DNA of 64,000 nt from Allomesorhizobium sp043769475 (GCF_043769475.1 NZ_CP171729.1:5704001-5768000); one strand, 5' to 3'. Counted from the stretch's first letter, positions 26,111 to 34,476 are shown. The notes: generated by a model not told the origin, from the sequence alone. Translations and numbers: made by a program.

Positions 26111-26193
26111 AGCGCAGTGGAATTTTTATCAACTGCGCTTGACCTGCTTACAAGTTATGGTTAACACAACTCTGCTTGAGATTTTATCAACTG
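26111..26193. promoter_or_regulatory. Divergent operator region: inverted and direct repeats
   Basis: AGCGCAGT (26111-26118) and ACTGCGCT (26132-26139) are perfect complements around an AT-rich centre. TTTTATCAACTG occurs twice, at 26124-26135 and 26182-26193, 58 bases apart. Both lie between the XRE regulator and the divergent secreted-protein gene. Confidence 0.5.
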
Positions 26194-26204
26194 GAGTGAC
26201 CCAC

Positions 26205-26728
26205 ATGCCGAAAACACGCGTTTCGGCGGCCGGCGAAGCTATGCCTGCCGTCAACATCAACCGCCGCATCGCCATGCTGGGCGCTGGCGCAACCGCTGCG
26301 GCTCTGACCGTCACAAGCCTGCCGGCCGAACCGGCAACGGCCGACGCCGAACTGATCCGGCTCGGCCAGGAGCTAGAGCGCGAACTGGCTTTACTGCCGG
26401 AACTCGCAGGGGCCTCTCACAAGCTTTATGTGGAGCGTCCAGGCACCGGCCCGTTGTCGGATGATGAGCATGCGCGGTGGATGGCGGCAGGAGAGGCAAA
26501 CGGCCATCACGCCGCATATGACGCGTGGGGCGATTGCGAGGACCGTATCAGGGCGCTTGTGGAGCAGATCGAACCGATGGCCGCCACAACCCTCGCCGGC
26601 CTTATCGCCAAGGCCAACGCGGTCTTGTTTGAGGCCGTCATGTGGGAGGATCACATGGGCGAGAGTGCCGAAGCCCGCGCCTTCAAGACCTTCATTGCCG
26701 AGATGAAGCGCGTGGGGCGATTTCATGA
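26205..26728 (+). pseudogene. Tat-like secreted protein, one-base frameshift at the end
   Basis: ATG 26205 starts a long N-terminal leader with a twin-arginine-like segment (NINRRIAMLGAGATAAAL) and a signal cut near PAEPATA. The mature part is helical (LIRLGQELERELALLPELAG, ARAFKTFIAEMKRVG). As written the frame runs on to 26897 through the next gene. One more G in the run 26714-26717 ends it at a TGA (26726-26728) that overlaps the next ATG as ATGA. Related small secreted proteins occur in rhizobial prophages; function unknown. Confidence 0.55.
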
Positions 26729-27057
26729 ACGCCGTTCACGTTCTCAAGCCCGCAGGCATGCCGCAGGGCATCAACCCGCAGGAATGGCGGCAGGCCATCG
26801 AACGGCGGCTGAACGAGCTTCTGGACCAGTCCTTTGCCCTGATAACGGCCCTGGACATGATGGAGGTCGATCCAGACTTCGAACCGTATCTAGCTGACAC
26901 CTCGGGAGACGACCGGGAGGACGAGAACGAACACCACGACGGCAACCCGGACGACGAGGACAGCAGCGACGCGGAACCGGACAATGACCACGAGGTCTGC
27001 CAGTGGGCGCTAAACCCGCCGGTGTCGCAGGACAGCCCCGCCTTTCACGGGAATTGA
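26725..27057 (+). CDS. Protein with acidic tail, 110 residues
   Basis: An N-terminal helical part (INPQEWRQAIERRLNELLDQ, FALITALDMMEVDPDFEPYL) followed by a strongly acidic, low-complexity tail of Asp, Glu and Asn (residues 57-92). It resembles a rhizobial family of phage-linked proteins with DPDFEP-type repeats. Coupled to the upstream gene; a strong terminator follows. Confidence 0.55.
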   Translation: MNAVHVLKPAGMPQGINPQEWRQAIERRLNELLDQSFALITALDMMEVDPDFEPYLADTSGDDREDENEHHDGNPDDEDSSDAEPDNDHEVCQWALNPPVSQDSPAFHGN

Positions 27058-27082
27058 GGAAGTCGCCAAGTTGGCAACACCT

Positions 27083-27114
27083 GCCCGCCACGGTTCGCCC
27101 TGGCGGGCTTTTTT
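27083..27114 (+). terminator. Intrinsic terminator T1
   Basis: GCCCGCCA (27083-27090) pairs with TGGCGGGC (27101-27108) around a ten-base loop and is followed by six T. Ends the transcript of the acidic-tail gene. Two near-copies follow at 27595 and 27803. Confidence 0.9.
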
Positions 27115-27116
27115 CT

Positions 27117-27353
27117 CTAGGGCGCGCTGTCGGCCCCCGGTCGTTCATCGAAAATAACCACATAGCCTAAGGCGATGGCGGTTTTCGATATTGCAATCGC
27201 TAGCTCCTCGTCAGGGGTCACAAAGTCTCCCGACAGCATCCGCAATTTCCCGATGGCCTTGGAGGTAGACAGCAGCGACCCCTCGTAGGCAATATTCACA
27301 CAGGCATTCACGGCCGAAAGCAGATCGGCTGGATCGAACTTGCCGTTGTCCAT
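27117..27353 (-). CDS. Hypothetical protein, 78 residues
   Basis: ATG 27353 after GGGAGCCGTC. The sequence (DPADLLSAVNACVNIAYEGS, DEELAIAISKTAIALGYVVI) looks like a compact helical protein. No family recognised. Its end faces terminator T1. Confidence 0.5.
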   Translation of the reverse strand: MDNGKFDPADLLSAVNACVNIAYEGSLLSTSKAIGKLRMLSGDFVTPDEELAIAISKTAIALGYVVIFDERPGADSAP

Positions 27354-27594
27354 GACGGCTCCCATAGGTCGAGCCCCTTCCATGGTCTCAACCCTTGCCT
27401 GCCGACTGGGTTCCATCGGGGGAGCCGGCGCACCGGTTTTTGTACGGAACCAAACAATTGTTCCATATGTTAGGGGGCAACCCGTTTTCCACAGGACGGG
27501 TGATCGAGTCCGGAAGGAGGGTCCCTTGCCGCTCCTGCCGGGCTCGATTTGTTATGCAGGTCATGAGAACAGGTGGCAAGCGCTTGGGCGTAAA

Positions 27595-27625
27595 GCCCGC
27601 CACGGTCGCCCTGGCGGGCCTTTTT
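27595..27625 (+). terminator. Intrinsic terminator T2 (orphan)
   Basis: GCCCGCCA (27595-27602) and TGGCGGGC (27612-27619) with a nine-base loop, then C and five T. The sequence just upstream (GGTGGCAAGCGCTTGGGCGT) can pair with the left arm in a competing hairpin, an attenuator-like arrangement. No gene precedes it. Confidence 0.75.
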
Positions 27626-27802
27626 ATGGCCGTGGCAGCAAAGTCACACCACTCGAATATGCAGTGCTTCAACCGCCGCGCGCTTATTATCCAGCTAACC
27701 AAGGCATATCGTCGTGGACGGGCAGAGGGGCAAAGACACTGACCGCGCGCGCCAGCCATCCATAGAGGGGATAGATGGGCGGGCTTTTCCTCCCGAACTA
27801 GC

Positions 27803-27837
27803 GCCCGCCAGGGTTCGCCCCGGCGGGGCTTTTTTTG
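27803..27837 (+). terminator. Intrinsic terminator T3 (orphan)
   Basis: CCCGCC and GGCGGG arms extended by GGG/CCC around a TTCG loop, followed by seven T. Same core as T1 and T2. No gene precedes it; the next gene is convergent hicB. Confidence 0.8.
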
Positions 27838-27879
27838 CGACCGGATTAAACGAAGGGGCTCCAGCGCGTCGTGATTGGG

Positions 27880-28281
27880 CTACGCGTCCTCAAGCTCCAT
27901 GACCCTCTTGGCTGCGTTGGCGAGGAAGCCGGATCGAGTATATCCGTGTGCTGCCGCATATGAGTCAATCTGGTCAAGAACATCCTCGGGCAGAGTGACA
28001 TTCACGCGAACCGCCTTTTTGGCCTCAGTTTTTACGGAGACCAAAATGGCTACGCCGTCGCGGTTTTCAGCAGAAGCCATAACCGCCTCAAGGGTGGAAG
28101 GTTCGGGTATAGCTTCGCCGTCCTCGACAAGACCCTCAATATGAAATGCGAGTGCCTCTTCGGCCATGGCACGGGCATCGTCGAGGGACGTTCCAGCGGT
28201 GACCACCCCCGGAAAATCAGGGAATGAAACGCCAAAATCGCTTTCAGCGTCCTTATGGATCAGTCCGATATACTGGCGCAT
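27880..28281 (-). CDS. hicB: HicB antitoxin
   Basis: 133 residues. The N-terminal HicB domain (YIGLIHKDAESDFGVSFPDF, PGVVTAGTSLDDARAMAEEA) is the RNase-H-like fold that binds HicA; the C-terminal part (VRVNVTLPEDVLDQIDSYAA, then GYTRSGFLANAAK) is a ribbon-helix-helix DNA-binding domain used for autorepression. It follows hicA by four bases on the same strand. A palindrome upstream of hicA is the probable operator. Confidence 0.93.
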   Translation of the reverse strand: MRQYIGLIHKDAESDFGVSFPDFPGVVTAGTSLDDARAMAEEALAFHIEGLVEDGEAIPEPSTLEAVMASAENRDGVAILVSVKTEAKKAVRVNVTLPEDVLDQIDSYAAAHGYTRSGFLANAAKRVMELEDA

Positions 28282-28285
28282 GTTT

Positions 28286-28474
28286 CTACCTCAACTTCAG
28301 GCCGGATTGCCGTTCGATACTTCGAAGCGTGCCGGCCGGTATGTCACGCTTCGGATGAGGGACGGTGACACGTCCGGGTTTTTGGGGATGCTTAAATTGA
28401 GCATGACTACCCTTGCGAGCCACTTCGCGCCAACCGTCCGCTTCAAGGTGAGCAATTACGTCGGCGCTTCTCAT
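28286..28474 (-). CDS. hicA: HicA toxin (mRNA interferase)
   Basis: 62 residues with the double-stranded-RNA-binding-like fold: MRSADVIAHLEADGWREVAR, the catalytic-His segment KGSHAQFKHPQKPG and VTVPHPKRDIPAGTLRSI. HicA cleaves mRNA when not bound by HicB. The pair sits between terminator T3 and the right attachment site, a usual place for island-stabilising modules. Confidence 0.93.
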   Translation of the reverse strand: MRSADVIAHLEADGWREVARKGSHAQFKHPQKPGRVTVPHPKRDIPAGTLRSIERQSGLKLR

Positions 28475-28483
28475 TCGTGTGTC

Positions 28484-28502
28484 ATACACACACAGTGTGT
28501 AT
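28484..28502. promoter_or_regulatory. Probable hicAB operator
   Basis: ATACACAC and GTGTGTAT are perfect 8-bp arms separated by ACA, ten bases upstream of the hicA start. Fits a site for the ribbon-helix-helix domain of HicB. Confidence 0.65.
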
Positions 28503-28676
28503 TGCGTCAACGGAAATTGCCGCGATTGGTTGCAAGAATCTTTATCCCGGTATGTTGCACGCATGTCGCACGGACTTGCCGTTAGTGGCAGGAAACCCTT
28601 GGAAATCAACGGTAGCTGGTTGCAACATGAACGCGACATGGACGAGGGGAAATCAGGGCTAAGTGCTTGAAAATGC

Positions 28677-28753
<77 letters not shown>

Positions 28754-28912
28754 CTGTTTCGATGGCCAGCTTCGCAGGCGTTCGAAACTCGCGAGGTTTG
28801 GGGTGAAACCTGCGAAAGCGCGTGGGTTATAGCACGGGATTTTTCGCTGTCCAGCGCCAGCGGAGCCTTTTGAGGAAGAAACCGAACTTCGTGCGCAGCC
28901 AGCCTCGCGGCG

Positions 28913-29116
28913 CTATTTCGACTCGCCCTCGTCGCAGTCTTCCTCGTCATCGCGAACCGGAATGGCGTAGCTGCCCGACAGCCAGCGATTGAGATCGACA
29001 TGCTTGCAGCGCGTCGAGCAGAATGGATAGGTCTCGCGCGACGAGAGCCTGCCGCATTCGGGGCAGGGGCGTTTCGGCCGCAGCGGCGCGACGTTGCCGG
29101 TTCCTTCGCCGCTCAT
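28913..29116 (-). CDS. yacG: DNA gyrase inhibitor YacG
   Basis: 67-residue zinc protein. The four ligands are in CPECGRLSS and FCSTRCKHVDLNRWL (Cys-x-x-Cys...Cys-x-x-x-Cys), followed by the typical YAIPVRDDEED tail. YacG binds GyrB and blocks DNA binding. It overlaps the Maf stop by four bases, a common rhizobial pairing. Confidence 0.93.
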   Translation of the reverse strand: MSGEGTGNVAPLRPKRPCPECGRLSSRETYPFCSTRCKHVDLNRWLSGSYAIPVRDDEEDCDEGESK

Positions 29117-29742
29117 GCGCGCGTACCCGACAGCCAGTTGAAATGCACCTTGAAGCCTTCGGCTGTCAGCAGCCCGACGGTTTCATAGAGCGGCAGGCCG
29201 ACCACGTTGGTGTAGGATCCGACAAGCTTGACCACGAAGGTGCCGGCGAGCCCCTGAACGGCATAACCGCCGGCCTTGCCCCGCCACTCACCCGAGGCAA
29301 GGTAGCTTTCCAGCTCCTCGCGGCCGATCCGCTTGAAACGGACGCGGGTTTCCACCAGCCGCTGACGCAGCTTCCCTTCCGGCGAAATCAGGCAGACGCC
29401 CGAATAGACCCGGTGCGAACGGCCCGAAAGCAGCTGCAGGCAGTTTGACGCCTCATCGACGAGTTCCGCCTTGGGCAGGATGCGCCGCCCGACGGCGACG
29501 ACCGTGTCCGCCGCCAGCACGTAGGCGCCGGCGAAGTCAGGCTCCGCTTTCAGCGATTCATGGGCCTTCTCGGCCTTCGCCTTCGACAGCCGCTTCGCCA
29601 GCGAGCGCGGATGCTCGGCGCGCAGCGGCGTCTCGTCGACCTCGGCCGGAAGCGCCCGGTCCGGCTCTATGCCGGCCTGCTGCAGAAGCTCGATCCGGCG
29701 CGGCGAACCCGAGGCGAGCACAAGCTTCTGGAAAACGCTCAT
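29113..29742 (-). CDS. maf: Maf-family nucleotide pyrophosphatase
   Basis: 209 residues. The Maf motif LASGSPRRIELLQQAG is at residues 9-24, VDETPL at about 40, KAEKAH at about 62, and the catalytic-base region LAADTVVAVGRRIL follows. C-terminal AGGYAVQGLAGTFVVKLVGS binds the base. Maf enzymes hydrolyse non-canonical or selected nucleoside triphosphates to monophosphates. Coupled to yacG. Confidence 0.93.
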   Translation of the reverse strand: MSVFQKLVLASGSPRRIELLQQAGIEPDRALPAEVDETPLRAEHPRSLAKRLSKAKAEKAHESLKAEPDFAGAYVLAADTVVAVGRRILPKAELVDEASNCLQLLSGRSHRVYSGVCLISPEGKLRQRLVETRVRFKRIGREELESYLASGEWRGKAGGYAVQGLAGTFVVKLVGSYTNVVGLPLYETVGLLTAEGFKVHFNWLSGTRA

Positions 29743-29769
29743 CGTGTCAGGTCGCGGCCGGCGGCCGTC

Positions 29770-29988
29770 CTATTTGAAGCGGTAGGTGATGCGGCCCTTG
29801 GTCAGGTCGTATGGCGTCATCTCCACCAGGACCTTGTCGCCCGTCAGCACGCGGATGCGGTTCTTGCGCATGCGGCCAGCGGTATGGGCAATGATTTCGT
29901 GCTCGTTTTCAAGCTTCACCCGGAACATGGCGTTCGGGAGCAATTCCGTGACAGTACCCGGAAACTCGAGGACTTCTTCCTTCGGCAT
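29770..29988 (-). CDS. infA: Translation initiation factor IF-1
   Basis: 72-residue S1/OB-fold protein: MPKEEVLEFPGTVTELLPNA, MFRVKLENEHEIIAHTAGRM, then VEMTPYDLTKGRITYRFK. Standard length. IF-1 occupies the ribosomal A site during initiation. Near-identical relatives are expected across Rhizobiales. Confidence 0.97.
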   Translation of the reverse strand: MPKEEVLEFPGTVTELLPNAMFRVKLENEHEIIAHTAGRMRKNRIRVLTGDKVLVEMTPYDLTKGRITYRFK

Positions 29989-30075
29989 TCTATACCTTTG
30001 GTTTGGATGGAATTTCCGGCGCCGGGCCGGAATTTGCGCGGAACCTATATGATTATCCGCCCTTTGTGAACACGC

Positions 30076-30495
30076 TTAATCGTCGGCGTCACCGGACCCT
30101 AGACCGATGAAGCGCCGGGCGATCCTGGTCTTCAGCCGCTCGCGGACGTCGCGGTAGGCCGCCATGATCTGTTCGCGCGTGCCTACGGCCGTCGTCGGGT
30201 CGGGAGTCGGCCAATACTCCACCTCGACCGCCATCGACCGGGTCAGTTCGAGCGCGGCATGGTGCGCCTCCGGGGCCAGCGTCACGATCAGGTCGAAATA
30301 GCCGTCATCGAGATCGTCGATCGCCTTCGGAAGCCGGTCTTGCAGCGAGAGGTCGTCCTCGGCCAACACCACATCCACGAACGGATCGCGCTCGCCTGTC
30401 CGCACGCCGGCCGAAGCGACGAAGATCGTCGGCGGCAGCGCCTGCCGCGCCAGCGCTTCGGCCATGGGCGAGCGCACGGCATTCATTCCGCACAT
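30076..30495 (-). CDS. Low-molecular-weight phosphotyrosine phosphatase family
   Basis: The P-loop CGMNAVRSP (Cys-x5-Arg-Ser) is at the very N-terminus if the ATG at 30495 is used. The reading frame upstream still encodes SILF, the conserved first beta strand, as far as the UPF0262 stop, but offers no ATG, GTG or TTG. So the true start may be a CTG around 30526 or was lost to a substitution. The catalytic Asp lies in YWPTPDPTTAVG. Family members dephosphorylate protein tyrosines or act as arsenate reductase relatives; the target is unknown. Confidence 0.75.
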   Translation of the reverse strand: MCGMNAVRSPMAEALARQALPPTIFVASAGVRTGERDPFVDVVLAEDDLSLQDRLPKAIDDLDDGYFDLIVTLAPEAHHAALELTRSMAVEVEYWPTPDPTTAVGTREQIMAAYRDVRERLKTRIARRFIGLGSGDADD

Positions 30496-30521
30496 GAACA
30501 GGATCGAGCGCGAGGTCAGGG

Positions 30522-31006
30522 TCAGCCCCGCCAGTGCAACACGCAGACCAGCGTGAATACGCGGCGTGCGGTATTGAAGTCGACGTCGATCTTGCCTGCC
30601 AGCCGATCCATGAGCGTCTGCGATCCTTCATTGTGCAGTCCGCGCCTGCCCATGTCGATCGCTTCGATCTGGCTAGAGTCGAGATGCGGATCGCGTCGTA
30701 GTAGCTCTCGCAGACCATGAAATAATCTTTGACGATGCGCCGGAACGGCGTCAGCGACAGGATGTGCGTGGCTACCGGAGAGCCGTCCTCGCGCGAGACC
30801 GCAAAGACGAGACGCGCGTCGACCAGCGACAGCTTCAGCCGGTAGGGACCGCAGCCATTGTCATCGACGGGTTGAAAGGTGTTTTCTTCGATCAGATCGA
30901 AGATCGCCACCGCCCGTTCGTGCTCGATGTCGGGCGTCGAGCGGCCGATGGATTCGTCGAGCTCGACGTCAATCAGCCTTGAGCGTTGCTCGTCGTTCCG
31001 CGCCAT
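30522..31006 (-). pseudogene. UPF0262 family protein, one-base frameshift
   Basis: A conserved alphaproteobacterial protein of unknown function. The first frame from ATG 31006 gives RLIDVELDESIGRSTPDIEH and ILSLTPFRRIVKDYFMVCES to YYDAIR; the rest (SQIEAIDMGRRGLHNEGSQT, MDRLAGKIDVDFNTARRVFT, LVCVLHWRG) is in the next frame. One additional base near 30672-30681 (for example GACTTCTAG in place of GACTCTAG on the coding strand) restores a protein of about 161 residues, the normal length. Since the family is strongly conserved, sequence error is likely. Confidence 0.85.
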
Positions 31007-31014
31007 CCCATGCT

Positions 31015-32307
31015 CTAAATATTCAGCCGGATGGCGACGGAACGTCCGTGTGCCTCCAGCCCCTCGGCCTCGGCCAGAGCGATAGCCGCTGGCGCCAGCA
31101 CGCGCAACTGCTCCGGCCCGAGCTTGAGGATCGAGGTGCGCTTCATGAAATCCAGCACCGACAGGCCGGACGAGAACCGCGCCGAACGCGCCGTCGGCAG
31201 GACGTGGTTCGAGCCGCCGACATAATCGCCGATGGCTTCCGGCGTGTGGCGTCCGAGAAACACCGCCCCGGCGTTGCGGATGTGCGGCAGGAAAGCTTCC
31301 GGATTCTCGATCGCCAGTTCGACATGCTCCGCCGCGATGCGGTTGATGAGCGGAACGGCGGCCTCGAGTGTCTCGACCCGGATGACAGCGCCAAAATCCC
31401 GCCAACTCGCGGCGGCGGTCTCGGCCCGCGGCAGCGATTTGAGTTGGCGCATGACCGCGCGTTCGACCGCGCTTGCTAGAGCAGGGTCGTCGGTGAGCAG
31501 GATCGACTGAGCAGCGGCATCGTGCTCGGCCTGGGCCAGGAGATCGGCTGCGATCCAGTCCGGATTGTTGTCGGCATCCGCCACGACGAGCACCTCCGAC
31601 GGCCCTGCGATCATGTCGATGCCGACCGTACCGAACACCTGGCGCTTGGCCGCGGCGACATAGGCATTGCCCGGCCCGACGATCTTGGCGACCGGCCGGA
31701 TCGTCTCGGTGCCATAGGCGAGGGCGGCTATGGCCTGCGCGCCGCCGACCCGGTAGATCTCGGAAACGCCGGCGAGATCGGCCGCGACCAGCACGAGCGG
31801 ATTGATTGCGCCGCCTGGCGCCGGCACCACCATCACGACACGCTCGACGCCTGTGACGAGCGCCGGGATCGCATTCATCAGCACCGAACTCGGATAGGAT
31901 GCGGTGCCGCCAGGAACATAGAGTCCTACAGCCTCGACCGCAGTCCACCGCGAGCCGAGCTCGACGCCCGCCGGGTCCGTATAGCGATCGTCGGCCGGAC
32001 GCTGACGCTCGTGATGCGCCTGGATCCGGTGGCGCGCGAACTTCAGCGCCTCGATGGTCCCGGCGTCGGCTTCGCCATAGGCCTTGGCGATTTCGGCTTT
32101 GGATACAGCGATGCCGAGGCTGCGCAGGTCGCAGCCGTCGAATTTCTGCGCATAATCGACCAGCGCCTCGTCGCCTCTCGCCCGGACATCGGCAATGATG
32201 GCTGCCACGTCGCTTGCGACATCCGGGGAAGCCTCGCGCTTGATTGTCAGGAAGGCCGCGAAGCGTTCCTCGAAATCGGCGTCGGACTGGTTGAGCGTGA
32301 TGGCCAT
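31015..32307 (-). CDS. hisD: Histidinol dehydrogenase
   Basis: Zinc enzyme for the last two steps of histidine synthesis, oxidising histidinol to histidine with two NAD. About 430 residues. Family segments visible: VGLYVPGGTASYPSSVLMNA, KIVGPGNAYVAAAKR, DMIAGPSEVLVVAD, the zinc and catalytic LLAQAEHDAAAQS, AAEHVELAI and the SNHVLPT block. ATG 32307 is used; an ATG two codons upstream is in frame. It follows the DUF2948 gene closely, a standard rhizobial order. Confidence 0.96.
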   Translation of the reverse strand: MAITLNQSDADFEERFAAFLTIKREASPDVASDVAAIIADVRARGDEALVDYAQKFDGCDLRSLGIAVSKAEIAKAYGEADAGTIEALKFARHRIQAHHERQRPADDRYTDPAGVELGSRWTAVEAVGLYVPGGTASYPSSVLMNAIPALVTGVERVVMVVPAPGGAINPLVLVAADLAGVSEIYRVGGAQAIAALAYGTETIRPVAKIVGPGNAYVAAAKRQVFGTVGIDMIAGPSEVLVVADADNNPDWIAADLLAQAEHDAAAQSILLTDDPALASAVERAVMRQLKSLPRAETAAASWRDFGAVIRVETLEAAVPLINRIAAEHVELAIENPEAFLPHIRNAGAVFLGRHTPEAIGDYVGGSNHVLPTARSARFSSGLSVLDFMKRTSILKLGPEQLRVLAPAAIALAEAEGLEAHGRSVAIRLNI

Positions 32308-32313
32308 ATGCAC

Positions 32314-32751
32314 TCAGACTTTGTGGTACGGGCGCGACGATGCCTGCCAGGCGCCGCCGAGATCGGCGAGGCGCGCCTCCACGCATTCGACATCGAGCAT
32401 GATCGCGCCGCCGCCGGCGAAGATCAGCTCGACGATACCGGCCGGCGCATCCATCGGCACGAAGCTTACGGCGAGCAGCGACAGGATATCGGCTGGCCGG
32501 TCGCGCGCGATGCCGCTGGTTTTGGCATTGAGCACGCGGTCGAAATGCAGCACGCTGTTGCGCCGCTGCGGACGCGGCCGGAAGAAGAAGCCCGATTTGC
32601 CTTCCCAAACGAAGCGGTTCATCGGCACGATGAAGCGCTTCAGCGACGGCAGGAATTCGAGGTCGCCGACCTTCATGATGGCGTCCTGGACATGCGCCGA
32701 CACGATTTTCAGATCCTCTTCGTCGAGGGCGACAAGTTTCAACTGGTCCAT
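32314..32751 (-). CDS. DUF2948 family protein
   Basis: 145 residues beginning MDQLKLVALDEEDLKIVSAH, with PRPQRRNSVLHFDRVL and LAVSFVPMDAPAGIVELIFA. Conserved in alphaproteobacteria between murA and hisD; function unknown. The gene ends six bases before hisD. Confidence 0.88.
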   Translation of the reverse strand: MDQLKLVALDEEDLKIVSAHVQDAIMKVGDLEFLPSLKRFIVPMNRFVWEGKSGFFFRPRPQRRNSVLHFDRVLNAKTSGIARDRPADILSLLAVSFVPMDAPAGIVELIFAGGGAIMLDVECVEARLADLGGAWQASSRPYHKV

Positions 32752-32837
32752 GTCCCAACCCTGTGGAAGGTGATCGCGCCTGCCGCCTTGTTAGGCGGTC
32801 TTGGCGGAGCGCGCAACGGAGGCGAGAGCCTCGGCTG

Positions 32838-34127
32838 CTAGGAGGATAGGCGCTCGATGGTCGCGCCGCAGCCGGAGAGCTTCTCCTCCAGCCGTTCAAA
32901 CCCGCGGTCGAGATGGTAGACGCGGTTGACCACCGTCTCGCCTTCCGCCGCCAGGCCGGCGATCACCAGCGAAACGGAGGCGCGCAGATCGGTCGCCATC
33001 ACCGGTGCGCCCTTCAACCTCGGCACGCCGTCGACGATCGCGGTTTGTCCGGCCAGCGTGATGCGCGCGCCGAGCCGGGCGAGTTCCTGCACATGCATGA
33101 AGCGGTTCTCGAAGATCGTCTCGGTGATCCGCGACTTCCCTTCGGCCATGGTCATCAACCCCATGAACTGAGCCTGCAGATCGGTCGGGAAGCCCGGGAA
33201 CGGTTCGGTGGTCACGTCAACCGGCATTATGCCTGAGCCGTTGCGCCTGACGCGTATGCCGGAATTGACCGGGATGATTTCGGTCCCTGTCTGCGCGATT
33301 ACGTCGAGCGCTCCCTGCAACAGGTCGGCGCGCGCGCCTTCGAGGATCACGTCGCCGCCGGCCATGGCGACCGCCATGGCGTAGGTGCCCGTCTCGATGC
33401 GGTCGGGAATTACCTGATGGCGTGCCCCCGACAGTGAATCGACGCCGTCGATCACGATCGTCGACGTGCCGGCGCCGGATATTCTCGCGCCCATGGCGTT
33501 GAGGCAATCGGCGAGATTGACGATCTCGGGCTCGCGTGCCGCGTTTTCCAGCACCGTCTCGCCCTTGGCGAGCGACGCCGCCATCATCAGCACATGGGTC
33601 GCGCCGACGGATACTTTGGGGAATATATAGCGGTTCCCGGTGAGACGTCCGTTCGTCTTGGCGATGACATAGCCGTTCTCGACGTCGATCCGCGCGCCGA
33701 GCGCCTGCAGGCCTTCGAGAAACAGATCGACCGGGCGCGTGCCGATCGCGCAGCCGCCGGGCAGCGACACTTTCGCCTCGCCCATGCGGGCAAGCAGCGG
33801 TCCGATCACCCAGAAGCTGGCGCGCATCTTCGACACCAATTCATAGGGCGCGGTGGTGTCGACGATGCTGCGCGCCGTGAAATTGACGGTGCGCGAATAG
33901 CCTTCGATCTGGCGCTCGCGGCGGCCGTTGACGGAATAGTCGACGCCGTGATTTCCGAGAATGCGTATCAACTGTTCCACATCGGCGAGATGCGGCACAT
34001 TTTCGAGCGTCAGCGTGTCGTCGGTCAGGAGCGACGCTATCATCAAGGGCAGCGCCGCGTTCTTCGCGCCCGAGATCGGGATACGGCCATTGATCCGGTT
34101 GCCGCCGACAATTCTGATGCGATCCAT
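32838..34127 (-). CDS. murA: UDP-N-acetylglucosamine 1-carboxyvinyltransferase
   Basis: First committed step of peptidoglycan synthesis: transfer of enolpyruvate from PEP to UDP-GlcNAc. 429 residues. The substrate-binding Lys22-Asn23 (SGAKNAALP), KMRASFWVIGPLL and the catalytic loop with Cys126 (LPGGCAIGTRPVDLF) are present; Cys at this position makes the enzyme fosfomycin-sensitive in principle. TDLQAQFMGL and the closing YHLDRGFERLEEKL are also present. The start at 34127 is chosen over a GTG at 34136 because of the GGAG spacing. Confidence 0.97.
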   Translation of the reverse strand: MDRIRIVGGNRINGRIPISGAKNAALPLMIASLLTDDTLTLENVPHLADVEQLIRILGNHGVDYSVNGRRERQIEGYSRTVNFTARSIVDTTAPYELVSKMRASFWVIGPLLARMGEAKVSLPGGCAIGTRPVDLFLEGLQALGARIDVENGYVIAKTNGRLTGNRYIFPKVSVGATHVLMMAASLAKGETVLENAAREPEIVNLADCLNAMGARISGAGTSTIVIDGVDSLSGARHQVIPDRIETGTYAMAVAMAGGDVILEGARADLLQGALDVIAQTGTEIIPVNSGIRVRRNGSGIMPVDVTTEPFPGFPTDLQAQFMGLMTMAEGKSRITETIFENRFMHVQELARLGARITLAGQTAIVDGVPRLKGAPVMATDLRASVSLVIAGLAAEGETVVNRVYHLDRGFERLEEKLSGCGATIERLSS

Positions 34128-34251
34128 GAAATTCACTTCTCCGGGGATTTCCCCGGCTGTTGATCGTTGCCCGAATGGCCCGTCTAGACCATAGCGTAAA
34201 TCGGTTCAAGGAATAGGACTTGCCCTCGGCCTCTGCATCCGGACAGCAGCT

Positions 34252-34476
34252 TCACCCGTCCGTTTCCGATTGACCCGCGGCCGCCGCGATGCCCTCGGGC
34301 CGGCTGTCGGCCTCGCCTGTTCGGCGCGAGCGTGCCTGCGCCTTGCGCTTCTGGAGATTGGCGCGCAATTCTTCGGCGAGCCGTTTCTTGCGGTCGAGGT
34401 TCGCTGCCGTTTCGCTGCTGGCGGATGATTTCGGCTTCATCGGACTGGTTTCGTCGTCGGTGTGCTTCACAGCCAT
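34252..34476 (-). CDS. Small conserved rhizobial protein, 74 residues
   Basis: Highly charged: NLDRKKRLAEELRANLQKRK, then AQARSRRTG and a short Ala/Glu tail. The KRKAQAR-RTG core is typical of a small rhizobial protein encoded upstream of murA; function unknown. Starts at 34438 or 34489 are alternatives. Confidence 0.6.
   Translation of the reverse strand: MAVKHTDDETSPMKPKSSASSETAANLDRKKRLAEELRANLQKRKAQARSRRTGEADSRPEGIAAAAGQSETDG

Larger units (their letters stand above)
27354..27879. other. Gene-free region with two orphan terminators
   Basis: No convincing coding frame in 526 bases. It holds the palindrome AACAATTGTT inside a larger GGAAC...GTTCC repeat, and two intrinsic terminators on the plus strand without genes in front of them. 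Candidate source of small RNAs. Confidence 0.5.

Noticed and set aside
27395..27742. A 115-residue plus-strand frame between the orphan terminators
   Set aside because: It would run through terminator T2, has no ribosome-binding site and no protein-like pattern.
29989..30075. GC-rich hairpin before infA as a riboswitch or leader
   Set aside because: A simple nine-base stem without T tract or a known aptamer pattern; probably an ordinary intergenic hairpin.
31522..32841. A 439-residue plus-strand frame opposite hisD and DUF2948
   Set aside because: Antisense shadow; both minus-strand genes are well supported.
30305..32899. An 864-residue open frame on the minus strand
   Set aside because: It runs through murA, DUF2948, hisD and UPF0262 in the wrong frame with Arg-rich, low-quality sequence; only its UPF0262 stretch is real.
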